DNA from: Clostridiaceae bacterium
GTDB lineage: Bacteria > Bacillota > Clostridia > Lachnospirales > Lachnospiraceae
Assembly (NCBI GenBank): GCA_910575795.1
Contig: CAJTGE010000032.1
Span: 1 to 64,000, forward strand
Length of the DNA stretch: 64,000 bases
Reading direction: 5' to 3'
The translations under genes and the position numbers were made by a program. The notes beneath the pieces were generated by a model, which saw only the letters and a program-made list of their open reading frames with translations, was not told where the DNA came from and ran no database searches. Below, piece by piece: positions 1 to 8,446 of this stretch. Every line of letters starts with the position of its first letter. The first letter of the stretch is position 1.

Positions 1-207
1 CCCCATGGCGCATTCCGTTCCGTGGTCCACATACCCAATGTTCCCAGATGTTTTAGACGGCTTATACGATAAGCTGTCATGCATAATGCACTTCCCCTTT
101 CCCTCAGGGATGTTTAACACCATGCCGCAGTGCGGGGGACGTGTGGAGTATCCCCTGGTGCCTATATTATTAACTGGTAACGTAGCCGAAGCTAAGGGTA
201 ATCAACC
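1..207. other. No convincing gene; possible IS200/IS605-type right-end sequence
   Basis: I see no supported gene here; the long plus-strand reading frame has no ribosome site and no recognisable protein. The stretch around 165-207 holds a short TAGC-CGAA-GCTA hairpin flanked by GGTAAC and GGTAATCAACC, which resembles the structured 3' end of a TnpB guide RNA. The rest of such an element would lie to the left of the window. This is a weak resemblance only. Confidence 0.2.
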
Positions 208-285
208 GGGCTTGCAAAAAGAAAAAAAACTTCATCTTTCTCTTTTTTTTTGCAAGCCCCATCTGACCCACTGGATCAGGTGGGG
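208..285 (-). terminator. Double-hairpin terminator region
   Basis: GGGCTTGCAAAAAGA at 208 pairs with its complement ending at 259, and CCCCATCTGA/TCAGGTGGGG forms a second hairpin at 257-285. The position is just after the stop of the gene at 359-660 on the minus strand. Confidence 0.6.
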
Positions 286-358
286 TAATTGACATTTTTT
301 CTCCTTTTCCCGTTCTTTTTGATATTTTTTTGAAATAGTGGTTAGCGTAGTTTCCTTC

Positions 359-660
359 TCAGTCCAGGACGGCCCGGTAGTATCCGTATTCGTTCTCAAA
401 CTCCTCTGGATTACAGCGCATATCTTCAAGTGTTTCGAAGATCCTGCCAATGATCTCGTTTTCAGGGACACATTTCCTATACTCTTCTACGGTACACTCC
501 TCAGCAGTCAGACCACCGAAATAAAACCAGTATTCATCGATCTTACAGACTGTCCCATCCTCATGAGGGGGAATCAACCAGCTGGATCGTCCCGTTTTTG
601 TAGTTCCGCTCCACATCCTGCAGAGTGATCGGTCTTAATGTGTTTTCTTTGTTCTTCATG
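359..660 (-). pseudogene. Small hypothetical protein, frameshifted
   Basis: A good ribosome site (AAAAGGG) precedes an ATG at 660, opening a frame that begins MKNKENTLRPITLQDVE and stops early near residue 33. The following 70 codons (EDGTVCKIDEYWFYFGGLTAEE onward) stay open in the next frame down to a stop at 359. The switch falls at a run of five C (minus strand) near 571-575, so one base has probably been gained or lost. The restored product would be about 100 residues, acidic and soluble. I do not recognise the family. Confidence 0.6.
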
Positions 661-723
661 ATTTTTTCCCTTTTCCCGTTTTTTTTGATATGATTTTTTT
701 TTGATAAACCGCCCTGCCGCTCC

Positions 724-1701
724 TTACTGCTTCAGCTTGGCAGTTTGTGCCCCATGTTCTTCAAATTCCTTGAACATAGCTTTTTCTTCCTGGCTGAGTG
801 TTTCCGTGAATTGCTTCACAGCCTTTTCCCCAGCTTTCTTTAAAATTTCCATTTCTTCCTTGGTCAGCTTTTCCGCTGTGTCCAGCTTGATCACTGCCTC
901 GCAGAGGGAAGCCAGGTGGGAATCCGCTACGATATACGGCACTGCATCCCAGAGTTCATTCTCTTTATAAAAGCTGCAGTCCCGTTCCACTCCATCCAGG
1001 CTCCCGTCAAGCAGTGCATCCTTGATATCAATGGACGGGAGATATTCATACACTCCGCCAATCTGGCCGATATAAGCCTCGTTTGCCTCATTTGCCTCCC
1101 CGGCGATCTTTTTGTCCTTGACACTGCTGTCTTCCTTCAAAAACAGGTGGCTGAACCCATCCTCCGCAAAGAACAGGCCCTTCGCGCCAACCCCGCTTTT
1201 CTCAGGGTCATCGAGGAGCGCAGCTGCCTCTTTTGACGTATACCATTTCAGGAACCCGTTATGGCCTTCAAAAGCATACGGCTGTAAGAGCCTCGCTGTG
1301 TCCTCACATCCGGCATCCGCCAGATCCTGGACGGGTATCAGCATGATATCCGCCGCATTTGTGTCATCGCCGATGGAACTGATAAGCTCCGCCGTGGTTC
1401 CCAAAAGCCCGTTCTCATAAATGTCAATGGACAAGTCACCTCCTGATAACTCCTCCACGTTCTCTTTATAGGCCGCGGCGAGTTTCCCATACGGGGCATC
1501 AAGCGGAACATCGATTGCCATGACAAGTTTTTTGCTGTTATCTGCTATCGCTGGCCCAGGATCGTCCTGAACCAGGTTCCCTGGATTCGTGCTGCCTGGG
1601 TCTGCTGCCCTGCTGTTTTTGTACACAGCAAGGCCGGCGATCCCGGCACATAAAACCAGGATGGCAGTGATCCATAAAATAATCCTTTTCTTTCTGCTCA
1701 T
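724..1701 (-). CDS. TRAP-type (DctP-like) solute-binding protein, membrane anchored
   Basis: 325 residues with one N-terminal hydrophobic segment (IILWITAILVLCAGIAGLAV) after basic residues, so it is exported and probably stays anchored; no lipobox Cys is seen. The body matches the DctP/TRAP substrate-binding fold: AYKENVEELSGGDLSIDIYENG near residue 80, then an ELISSIGD stretch, and the late block LPSIDIKDALLDGSLDGVE. I start at ATG 1701, which has GAGAGGAGAG upstream and follows the previous stop at 1703; an in-frame ATG at 1734 lies inside that gene. No DctQ/DctM permease is nearby, so it may be a sensor or scavenger rather than part of a transporter. Confidence 0.7.
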   Translation of the reverse strand: MSRKKRIILWITAILVLCAGIAGLAVYKNSRAADPGSTNPGNLVQDDPGPAIADNSKKLVMAIDVPLDAPYGKLAAAYKENVEELSGGDLSIDIYENGLLGTTAELISSIGDDTNAADIMLIPVQDLADAGCEDTARLLQPYAFEGHNGFLKWYTSKEAAALLDDPEKSGVGAKGLFFAEDGFSHLFLKEDSSVKDKKIAGEANEANEAYIGQIGGVYEYLPSIDIKDALLDGSLDGVERDCSFYKENELWDAVPYIVADSHLASLCEAVIKLDTAEKLTKEEMEILKKAGEKAVKQFTETLSQEEKAMFKEFEEHGAQTAKLKQ

Positions 1702-1702
1702 A

Positions 1703-2701
1703 TCAATCTCTCCTCTCTTTCTGTTCCCGGACAACCACCGGGATATGTTCCTGTTTCCTGCCCTTTGGCATGCCTACCGCGAGCGGCGGGATCCAGACTA
1801 TCTTTTTCCCTGTCCTCCCATGCCCCGTCCGGTATGTCTGCCAATGGGCTTTCCTCATATGGGGCTTTGGTGGGTTACGTTTCGCTTTCCCATCCGGCAC
1901 CCCTGTCTGTGCCGTGCCTCCGTCAGGCCCGGCCTTGGAAGCTTCATCACCCGTCAACTCCTGAGCGTATTTCTGCTTCTCCTGCATATACCGCACCCCG
2001 ACATCCCACTTCCTCATGGAGGAATACTTGGGCTTGGCAGATGGCCGGTAGAACTGTTTCTGTGCTTCATTTTCTACCACTTCCGGCTGTGCCGATGAAA
2101 GGTAAGCGGCGAACAAAAGCGCCCGTGTGATATGTTTCTTCTGGTCCTCAATGTGCTGGGCAAGTTTGCTGACCGTATCATTCAGGCTCATCTCCATATG
2201 TTCCGGGGCGAAGTCGAACGCAGCCCCACCATAGGTGTATTCCCCGTTCTCCTGCAAAGCCAGGGTTACGACAGAGCAGCAGCTTCCAACAGTATCTCCA
2301 TACGGCACATCCTCGATCATAACATAATACCCGAGGAGCTTTGATCCGGGATCACTGCTTAAGTCCTCCCCGAAAGGCTCCATGTCCAGGTAGAAGCATG
2401 GGAATGGCAAGTGCATGTCATCCAACGGGAATGACAGGTCTTCCATGGCAAACAGGTCTTCCGCCAGCGCTTCCGTAATGGAATAGCACTGCTTGGATGC
2501 AAGCCACCGATGTACCGTAAACACGGTACGGGAAAGCGACCTGACATCATTCTCATCCCGAACAAAACCCTTCGCCTTTAGCCTTGGGTAGGAGCGCATA
2601 AACTCCTCATCGCAGCTTTTCAGGTCTTCGATCCACGGTTTTCCCATGTCCAGTTGTTTCGCAAACTCCAGCGCGTGGCAGGTATTTTTCTTTCTCTTCA
2701 T
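1703..2701 (-). CDS. AcrVA2-like protein (candidate anti-Cas12a factor)
   Basis: 332 residues. The C-terminal block KPHMRKAHWQTYRTG followed by IVWIPPLAVG resembles the conserved tail I remember for AcrVA2 and its homologues (RRAHWH..W.G..R....WIPP). AcrVA2 was described from Moraxella elements as an inhibitor acting on Cas12a production, with homologues spread on plasmids and phages. The N-terminal half (FDFAPEHMEMSLNDTVSKLAQHIE and upstream) is soluble with no membrane segment. Residues 245-275 form a polar linker. It is directly upstream of the solute-binding gene with almost no gap. The family assignment rests on memory of the tail signature and should be treated as a hypothesis; real homologues may have other roles. 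Confidence 0.5.
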   Translation of the reverse strand: MKRKKNTCHALEFAKQLDMGKPWIEDLKSCDEEFMRSYPRLKAKGFVRDENDVRSLSRTVFTVHRWLASKQCYSITEALAEDLFAMEDLSFPLDDMHLPFPCFYLDMEPFGEDLSSDPGSKLLGYYVMIEDVPYGDTVGSCCSVVTLALQENGEYTYGGAAFDFAPEHMEMSLNDTVSKLAQHIEDQKKHITRALLFAAYLSSAQPEVVENEAQKQFYRPSAKPKYSSMRKWDVGVRYMQEKQKYAQELTGDEASKAGPDGGTAQTGVPDGKAKRNPPKPHMRKAHWQTYRTGHGRTGKKIVWIPPLAVGMPKGRKQEHIPVVVREQKERRD

Positions 2702-2744
2702 GTTTCTGTTTTTCCTCCTCGTTTGTTCTTAGCTTCTTTGCGGA

Positions 2745-3323
2745 TTACAAGTTCCCCCTGTCCTCCCGTTCAAAGGAATCACAGGTGTTCCCGTAATCAG
2801 TCGGGAATCCATGTTTTTCGCTGCATCTGTTATCGCATACCCATACACGGCCTCTCCAGATCCGCTGGTAGTGCTTGCATTTCCCGCAGCATGTGCTGCT
2901 GTAGTGTTCCGGTTCCACGTATCTGGGTATGTCCGCACATACGCTTCGTTCCCGAAAGCTGCGGTTTGTATGGCCTGTATAGCCGTTATATCCGGTGTCC
3001 CGGGTATTTCTGTCAGGCCGTCTGTTCCTGCTTTTCCTTCCATCCACGCAGTACCCTGCTGTCCGGCTGGTATCCGGCTTGGATTTGCCAGCCCCTTTGT
3101 GCTGCGGTTCTGCCTGTTTCGCCTTCCGGCTGTCCTGAAACCGTCCTTTCGGCCCTGGCGCAGGGAAGCTGCCCATAATGTCTGGATCCCAGTGTGTGGC
3201 AGCTGGTACCAGGTTCGTGCCACGGCGGTCCGGGTGGTAGGACATGCTTACTTTCCCGGCATGCTTTTTTTCCGTGGATGCGCTTTTTGCGCCTTTTGTT
3301 TTCTTTGGTTCTATCGTTTGCAT
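2745..3323 (-). CDS. Cysteine-rich C-terminal protein of unknown function
   Basis: 192 residues from the ATG at 3323, chosen because AAAGGAGGAG lies 6 nt upstream. The first 130 residues are basic, low complexity and rich in Lys, Arg, Gly and Thr, probably disordered. The last 45 residues hold a CCGKCKHY...WVCDNRCSEKHG...CDSFE pattern that looks like a small zinc-binding module. Such tails occur in phage and plasmid proteins of Firmicutes. The promoter motif at 3391 precedes it, and it opens the unit that continues into the AcrVA2-like gene. Confidence 0.6.
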   Translation of the reverse strand: MQTIEPKKTKGAKSASTEKKHAGKVSMSYHPDRRGTNLVPAATHWDPDIMGSFPAPGPKGRFQDSRKAKQAEPQHKGAGKSKPDTSRTAGYCVDGRKSRNRRPDRNTRDTGYNGYTGHTNRSFRERSVCADIPRYVEPEHYSSTCCGKCKHYQRIWRGRVWVCDNRCSEKHGFPTDYGNTCDSFEREDRGNL

Positions 3324-3390
3324 AGAAACTCCTCCTTTTTTTTGTTTTTTCTGCCTTATTTTCCTCTGGTGTCTTATAGTACTCTGTAAA

Positions 3391-3398
3391 AAGTATGT
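3391..3398 (-). promoter_or_regulatory. Promoter-like motif, variant ACATACTT
   Basis: Sense-strand ACATACTT lies 67 nt before the start at 3323. It is a one-base variant of the element-wide CCATACTT motif. Confidence 0.5.
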
Positions 3399-3470
3399 AA
3401 ACGAGGCAGGCAAACGACGGCTCAGTTTTGCCGCCGCATGCCTGCCCCTCTCCTGGATGTATCTCCCGCA

Positions 3471-4667
3471 TCAGATCCCGAACTCCCGGAATACACCCTT
3501 GTTTGGCACAGCCGGGATATCATCAGCCGTCAAAAAGAACCGTTCGGAAGCCGGAAGCGTGCCATCCGCCATATGGAGTGCATGCAGGTCCATGGCTTCC
3601 TCCACGATCTTGCGCACCGTCCTTGCATTTCCAAAATACGGCAGCTTCTTCTCTGCCGCGATCCGGATGCTGAACCGTTCCATGGCGCCTGCCGACAGGC
3701 ATACGCCCTTATCGTTCGCCATCAGCCGGAAGATTTCACCCAGTTCCGTGTCTGTATAATCCGGGAATTCGATACAGTCCCGGAAACGGGAAGCGAATCC
3801 CGGGTTAGAAGAAATAAGCTGCCGCATCTCTTCCGTATACCCGGCCAGGATGACAACAACTTTCCCACGGTCATCCTCCATGCGCTTCATCAGCGTAGCG
3901 ATTGCCGCTTCCCCGGCTGCGTCCATGGCCAGTGCATATGCCTCATCAATGAAGAGGACACCGCCGGCTGCCTCCCGCAGGATCAGCTCCGTTTTTGCTG
4001 CCGTATCTGCCGCAGTGGAAGCCTTCAAAAAGTTACCGTCCGTCTCCAGGCACTTGTTCTCTTTAATAAACCCATATCGGTACAAAAAACCTGCCATGAT
4101 CCTGGCGGCTGTCGTCTTCCCAGTGCCCGGGGAGCCGATGAAAAGCATGTGCCTGGACTCCGGCTCTACGCCGGCATTCCCTTTGCCGGGCTTCTTCCCC
4201 TGCCTGCGAACCTGCTTCATGGCGTCCCGGTCATATTCCATACGCGCTGCCATAGCCCGCATCCGTTCCTTGGCCCCTGCCATCCCGATCAGCCGCTCCA
4301 TATCACCGTCTGGATCCGTGGAACCGGGCTTAGCCATGCGTTTGAGCGCTGTGCTGCTGACGATCCGCTCCATGGCGGCCAGCTTCTGCTTGTCCACTTC
4401 GATCCGTTCCCGCTTCGACATGGCGGAGTAATCTTCCATGCCCCTCCTGCGGCCGGACTTATCATATTCCAGCTCCTGCTTATTCCGGTTGTATGCCTTC
4501 TCTAGCTTTTTGTTAGCCAAAAATAGGATGAACCCGGGCAGGAACAGGGCGTAAGCAAGCCACGGGATGTCCGGGAACCGGTAGACAGCCACCATAACTC
4601 CGGCGATCATGAGCAGCGGGGACGCGGTGAACACGGCAAGCAGGAAGATATTCTTTAACTGTTTCAC
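3471..4667 (-). CDS. CbbX/SpoVK-type AAA+ ATPase with N-terminal membrane segments
   Basis: 398 residues from a GTG at 4667 that overlaps the previous stop (GTGA) and has AAGGAGGGG upstream. Two hydrophobic segments lie at about residues 6-28 and 34-52. The ATPase core has Walker A GSPGTGKTT near 178, Walker B LFIDEAYAL near 238, and a NARTVRKIVEEA segment near 355 matching sensor-2/arginine elements of the CbbX subgroup. CbbX-type AAA+ proteins remodel protein complexes as hexamers. It is translationally coupled to the J-domain protein upstream, which suggests a membrane-tethered remodelling pair. The target is unknown. Confidence 0.85.
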   Translation of the reverse strand: MKQLKNIFLLAVFTASPLLMIAGVMVAVYRFPDIPWLAYALFLPGFILFLANKKLEKAYNRNKQELEYDKSGRRRGMEDYSAMSKRERIEVDKQKLAAMERIVSSTALKRMAKPGSTDPDGDMERLIGMAGAKERMRAMAARMEYDRDAMKQVRRQGKKPGKGNAGVEPESRHMLFIGSPGTGKTTAARIMAGFLYRYGFIKENKCLETDGNFLKASTAADTAAKTELILREAAGGVLFIDEAYALAMDAAGEAAIATLMKRMEDDRGKVVVILAGYTEEMRQLISSNPGFASRFRDCIEFPDYTDTELGEIFRLMANDKGVCLSAGAMERFSIRIAAEKKLPYFGNARTVRKIVEEAMDLHALHMADGTLPASERFFLTADDIPAVPNKGVFREFGI

Positions 4668-5566
4668 GTCTTTCCCCTCCTTCTGATGTTTTCCAAAAGG
4701 CACCCATAAGCGTCATTAATCTTCTGGGCATAGGCTGGATCCGTAGTTTTTCCGTTATCTGGATGGAAAGCCCGCATAAGCGCCGCCCTCTGGCGTTTTA
4801 AATCCGCTTCGGTGTAATCCTCCCCTAACATAAAGAGGATCCGGGCATCACGGACATAATCCGCCTCCCGGTATTCCTTCTGACGTGCCTGGCGTTCTGC
4901 TTCTTCCTGTGCCTTTTGGCACTTTTCCTGTTCCATGCGGTTTTCTTCCTGCCTTATGCGCTCTGTTTCCTGCATCCGTTTCCATGCCGTCTCCACCATC
5001 TGGCGGTAACACCCACGGAAGGCAGTCAGGTCATCTGGTTCCTGCCACACTGCCTGCCCTTCCCCGTCCGGTATCAGGATGCAGGATACATTCTTTTTGA
5101 TGGCTGCACGGACATGAATGTTACATCGTTCCAGGTATCCGCTGAACACAACACGGCAGGCCACAGTCCTGGAACCACTGGAAACCGGAGCCGTGGAGAT
5201 AGGGGATATGTTAAATGATGCCTCTGTTATGGCAAGGCATGGATAAACTTCCGGTGACGGGGCTTTCAGTCTCCCATCCTTCCCGATAGATGTAGCGTCA
5301 CAGATGGTAAAGAGTCCATGACGCTCATCAAGTGCCATCCTCCCATACCGTGCCGTGGCCGTAAAAACGGGATACAGGGTTTCCAGGGCTAGTTTCCCAT
5401 ACTCCACGCCGTTTTTTACATCCTGGGCAGAAACGTACTGTTCCTCCAGGAATGGCTCCGGGATTATGGCCTGGCACGCCTTACAGACACGGGAGCCGTC
5501 AGGGAGCCTGCGCGACCTGAAAATACCCGTTACCTTCCCACAGGCCACACAGGCGCTTCCTATCAT
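4664..5566 (-). CDS. Zinc-ribbon protein with C-terminal J domain
   Basis: 300 residues. An N-terminal CVACGK...CKACQ zinc ribbon (residues 6-33) is of the DUF4428 kind. A central domain of about 120 residues is unassigned. A Glu/Gln-rich coiled coil spans about 195-235, and the last 60 residues form a J domain with the diagnostic HPD (FHPDNG) between helices. J domains stimulate Hsp70 ATPase; no Hsp70 gene is in the window, so a host DnaK would be the partner. The stop overlaps the AAA+ ATPase start, and the start overlaps the upstream gene (ATGA at 5563-5566), so the three genes are co-translated. Confidence 0.8.
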   Translation of the reverse strand: MIGSACVACGKVTGIFRSRRLPDGSRVCKACQAIIPEPFLEEQYVSAQDVKNGVEYGKLALETLYPVFTATARYGRMALDERHGLFTICDATSIGKDGRLKAPSPEVYPCLAITEASFNISPISTAPVSSGSRTVACRVVFSGYLERCNIHVRAAIKKNVSCILIPDGEGQAVWQEPDDLTAFRGCYRQMVETAWKRMQETERIRQEENRMEQEKCQKAQEEAERQARQKEYREADYVRDARILFMLGEDYTEADLKRQRAALMRAFHPDNGKTTDPAYAQKINDAYGCLLENIRRRGKT

Positions 5567-6066
5567 CTGATTAACCGCCGGATCACATGCCCCTGGGGAG
5601 TTGGCATAAACTCAGCGGCGTTAACCGTGCGCATCCCGACGCTCATCCGGTCAATCTCAGCCCTGGACTCCCTCTGCCCGGCTGGCGGAAGCTGGCTGAC
5701 AGGCGCACATCCTTGCCCGCCCGGCTCCCTGTCCGGCAATACCCCGGTCCTTAATTGCAAAAGATCCAGGCCATGGCGGGAGGATGTCAGATGCTCGATC
5801 ATGAGCGCCGCCCCGCCCCTGACCACCTGGTCCGGGAACCGCCGGATCACCCGGTAAAGGCAGGCTGCCTTGCTCTTCGGGTGATCCACCAGGAACATCA
5901 GAAAATGCACGTCACACTGTTCAAGCCCTACTTCCATGATTCCTGCCGCCATAAGTGTTTCTTCATACAGCCTGGAGTGCTCTCCCTGCCCTTCCTGGCT
6001 GTCAAGGTAAGCGCCCAGCATCTCATGGAGGTAGGACGCCACCCATAACTTGTTGATCTCTGCCAT
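5563..6066 (-). CDS. Hypothetical protein, first gene of the J-domain/AAA+ unit
   Basis: 167 residues. I start at ATG 6066 (MAEINKLWVASYLHEM), which has GAAAGTGAGG upstream; the longer frame to 6129 runs into the promoter motif. The N-terminal 95 residues are helical, with a LDSQEGQGEHSRLYEETLMAAGIM segment; the C-terminal 60 are Gly, Pro and Arg rich. The stop overlaps the J-domain gene start by 4 nt. Co-expression suggests it is a partner or substrate of the ATPase pair. No family recognised. Confidence 0.65.
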   Translation of the reverse strand: MAEINKLWVASYLHEMLGAYLDSQEGQGEHSRLYEETLMAAGIMEVGLEQCDVHFLMFLVDHPKSKAACLYRVIRRFPDQVVRGGAALMIEHLTSSRHGLDLLQLRTGVLPDREPGGQGCAPVSQLPPAGQRESRAEIDRMSVGMRTVNAAEFMPTPQGHVIRRLIR

Positions 6067-6116
6067 ATCAAAAACCTCACTTTCTGAAATAAAAAATCCT
6101 GATAAATATCTACTGG

Positions 6117-6124
6117 AAGTATGG
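6117..6124 (-). promoter_or_regulatory. Promoter-like motif CCATACTT
   Basis: Exact copy on the sense strand, 50 nt before the start at 6066, preceded by GCATGCG. Confidence 0.65.
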
Positions 6125-6208
6125 CGCATGCCTCAATTTTTCCCATGGTTTTCTCCACGGGGATCCGGGGCGTAGCTGCGGCGCTTGGGGCGTGGCTTGA
6201 AACGTGCT

Positions 6209-8128
6209 TCAGGCCTCTTTTTTGTGTGCCAGCGCATTTCTTTCCGTGTTTGACCCGATGAAGCGTACCTCCTCCTCTGACAGGCCGTATTTCTCATAAA
6301 GCTGTTTGTCGATCTCGCTTACAGGCGCATCCCACCGGATATCCGACATCCTGGAAAAGTCCTGGAGTGGAACGCACGCCCATTTCGACGGGGTTAAGTC
6401 CTGCGTTGTCTTCAGGACTCCAAGTAGGGTTCTGGCGAACCTGGTCTTGATGTATTTCAGGGCCGCCTCCGCCTCTGTCCTGGTATCAAAAGCGCCTATG
6501 CTGATAAACGTCTCTGTGGCCCCCACCCCCGGCCCGCACAGAATCGGCTGTGACAGGGCCTCTCCAAAAATGCCGGAGCCGTCCGCTTTTGGCGTGAAGA
6601 TCTTGTATTTATCCAGGTTTGGCGCATCAATGATGTAGTCCCTTCTCACATACCGGTATATCCGCCCTTCGTCAGTGCGCCCCAGGATCCGGATATACCC
6701 ATGCCCGTCATCTGGTTTCTCCTTAAAAAAGATCTGCGGGAGCCGTTTGAAGATGTTGGTGGGCATATCGTATGGGTGTTTCTCGCTTAGCTGCCTGATA
6801 GCCTCCGGGTGGTCTTTATGCATCTGGTCTGTCAGGCGGTAGGAGCAGCGGGAAAACACGATCCCGCTGAAACTCTCGAAATCCTTATGTGTCTTTACCT
6901 TCCGCAGTATCCCGTCAAGCTCCCTGTAAGGCGTAAAGACCATGACTGGGCCGGATACCCTGGATGTGTCACGGCAGGTCACGGCCACGCCGCCTCTGAT
7001 GGATGTCCCGTCAAACACATTGCTGCTGTCCCTCTCAAAATACACCACTTCCAGGCATGGGTCGTTAAGCATGCGCCGGTTCCACTGTTTCGGGGTGCCG
7101 CCCGCGTTAAACAGGAACCTTGCCGGATGGACCAGTTCCACCATCCCTCCCGCCTTGTATGCGGCCTCCATGAATTTATGGTAGATAGGCGGCGCATATC
7201 CTTTATTATTGCCCCGCGTCTCATCCTGGTACGGCGGGTTCCCGGTGACAAATGGAAAATGCATGGACTGGTACGGGACAGGTCTTTTATCTTCCTGCCA
7301 GCCACGCAGCAGGCATCCGTCAGTGTCCCCATATGGGGTGCTCCCTGTCAGCCCGTCCATCTGCCAGAGGTTCCAGGAGATGACATGCGCCGCCTGCATA
7401 AGCTCATCAGGCGCTGCCTCCCTGTGCCACCGCATGGACAGGTGGTCAGTAAAAGATGCCAGCAGGTTTATCCTCCCAATCAGGAGGTTGTCTCCCTGAT
7501 ACTCATACCCGTACACGCTCTTAAGCGCCCTCATTGCCCAGAAGAGCCAGCTTTTCTCAGTATCCGTATTCTCACTGGCTATCCTCAGCTTCCGGTCAAG
7601 GAGCCCGATCCGACCTGCTGTGTGGATCACCCTCCCTGTTGCGGCGTCATACCTGGAGGTAAGAAACGGGGCCTCGCCGCATGTGATCTCAAGACACCTT
7701 TCATCGATGTACTCCTGCCATGTTTTTGTTTTCGGGAACAGTATATTCCCCTTTATCATTTCCCAGCTCTCCCCGCGCTGGCGGTTGAAAACATCATCCC
7801 TGCCGAACCATTTCCGGTCACGGTCATTGAGCATCCGGTTACAGAGCCATGACGGGCTTGGCACTTCGGCATAGCTTTTCGTGCGCTCCTGGCGTTGCTG
7901 TACGGCCCTCATAGCCCCCGGCTGCAGCATGTCCGGCTCAAGGCCTGCCAACGTTTCCAGCGTAATCGGCTTACTGGCGGCATACTGGCTGCCCAATGCT
8001 TCATAGCTGTTTGTAGCCCATACAATATTCTTTTTCGTGGGCTGGTCTTTCAGCAGGATATCTAACACCGCCTGCACAGGCGGGGACTGTAGTTGTATCA
8101 GGTTTTCCAAATCGGTCTGTCCTTTCAA
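6209..8128 (-). CDS. Eco57I-type N6-adenine DNA methyltransferase (orphan)
   Basis: 639 residues. Motif I is the TCGEAPFL stretch at about 150-156 (compare PACGSGAFL) and motif IV is GNPPYQDE with NPPY at 297-300, the N6-adenine catalytic tetrapeptide. The 300 residues after it fit a TaqI/Eco57I-like target recognition region. No PD-(D/E)XK endonuclease motif is visible in it and no endonuclease gene is next to it, so it looks like an orphan protective methyltransferase, as is common on conjugative elements and phages. The start is uncertain: TTG at 8128, or TTG at 8110, which has AAAGGA 8 nt upstream. Both avoid ATG. Confidence 0.8.
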   Translation of the reverse strand: MKGQTDLENLIQLQSPPVQAVLDILLKDQPTKKNIVWATNSYEALGSQYAASKPITLETLAGLEPDMLQPGAMRAVQQRQERTKSYAEVPSPSWLCNRMLNDRDRKWFGRDDVFNRQRGESWEMIKGNILFPKTKTWQEYIDERCLEITCGEAPFLTSRYDAATGRVIHTAGRIGLLDRKLRIASENTDTEKSWLFWAMRALKSVYGYEYQGDNLLIGRINLLASFTDHLSMRWHREAAPDELMQAAHVISWNLWQMDGLTGSTPYGDTDGCLLRGWQEDKRPVPYQSMHFPFVTGNPPYQDETRGNNKGYAPPIYHKFMEAAYKAGGMVELVHPARFLFNAGGTPKQWNRRMLNDPCLEVVYFERDSSNVFDGTSIRGGVAVTCRDTSRVSGPVMVFTPYRELDGILRKVKTHKDFESFSGIVFSRCSYRLTDQMHKDHPEAIRQLSEKHPYDMPTNIFKRLPQIFFKEKPDDGHGYIRILGRTDEGRIYRYVRRDYIIDAPNLDKYKIFTPKADGSGIFGEALSQPILCGPGVGATETFISIGAFDTRTEAEAALKYIKTRFARTLLGVLKTTQDLTPSKWACVPLQDFSRMSDIRWDAPVSEIDKQLYEKYGLSEEEVRFIGSNTERNALAHKKEA

Positions 8129-8268
8129 AAATACTTTTTATAGAAAGGATGGGTGTGATCTGGGGTTTTTGTGGGAATATCTGGCTGGAAATTGCCTGGG
8201 ATTTTTCTTTAATTTTTTCTGCGATAGCGGTTTTTGGGATTTTTTTATTTTTGGTATCTGGATTTTCC

Positions 8269-8277
8269 TGCGGATAA
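8269..8277 (-). repeat. TTATCCGCA box
   Basis: Sense-strand TTATCCGCA after an A-rich tract, upstream of the methyltransferase gene; one base from a DnaA box. Confidence 0.45.
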
Positions 8278-8392
8278 CGGTTTTTGGGCAAAAAAAATAT
8301 ATATGCGGGCATACAGGATCAACAACAAAAAGAACTAAAGCGACTGTTGCCACACCTGCATAGCAGGTGGTATTTTAAAAGACTGCCTCACC

Positions 8393-8427
8393 AAAAAAAA
8401 CAGGCATGGGAACATTTCCCCATGCCC
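8393..8427 (-). terminator. Rho-independent terminator
   Basis: GGCATGGG/CCCATGCC stem followed on the minus strand by CTGTTTTTTTT, just after the stop at 8447. Confidence 0.85.
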
Positions 8428-8446
8428 GTCCGGCAGTTTCTGGATT

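Larger units (their letters stand above)
8129..8446. other. Intergenic region with two A-tract/TATCC boxes and a terminator
   Basis: Non-coding. It holds the terminator of the gene to the right, a small ACCTGC-ATA-GCAGGT hairpin near 8354-8370, one TTATCCGCA box (8269) and a degenerate one near 8222. No CCATACTT copy is present upstream of the methyltransferase. Confidence 0.5.

Noticed and set aside
5..292. 95-codon plus-strand open frame at the window start
   Set aside because: No ribosome site, low-complexity end through a terminator hairpin, no protein-like features.
1589..2098. Long plus-strand frame opposite the AcrVA2-like gene
   Set aside because: Mirror of a high-GC-third-position gene on the other strand; no start signal.
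3438..4505. 355-codon plus-strand frame
   Set aside because: Lies entirely opposite the AAA+ ATPase gene, whose motifs are clear.
6209..8128. Type IIG restriction enzyme
   Set aside because: No nuclease motif seen in the N-terminal part and no endonuclease gene adjacent; methyltransferase only.
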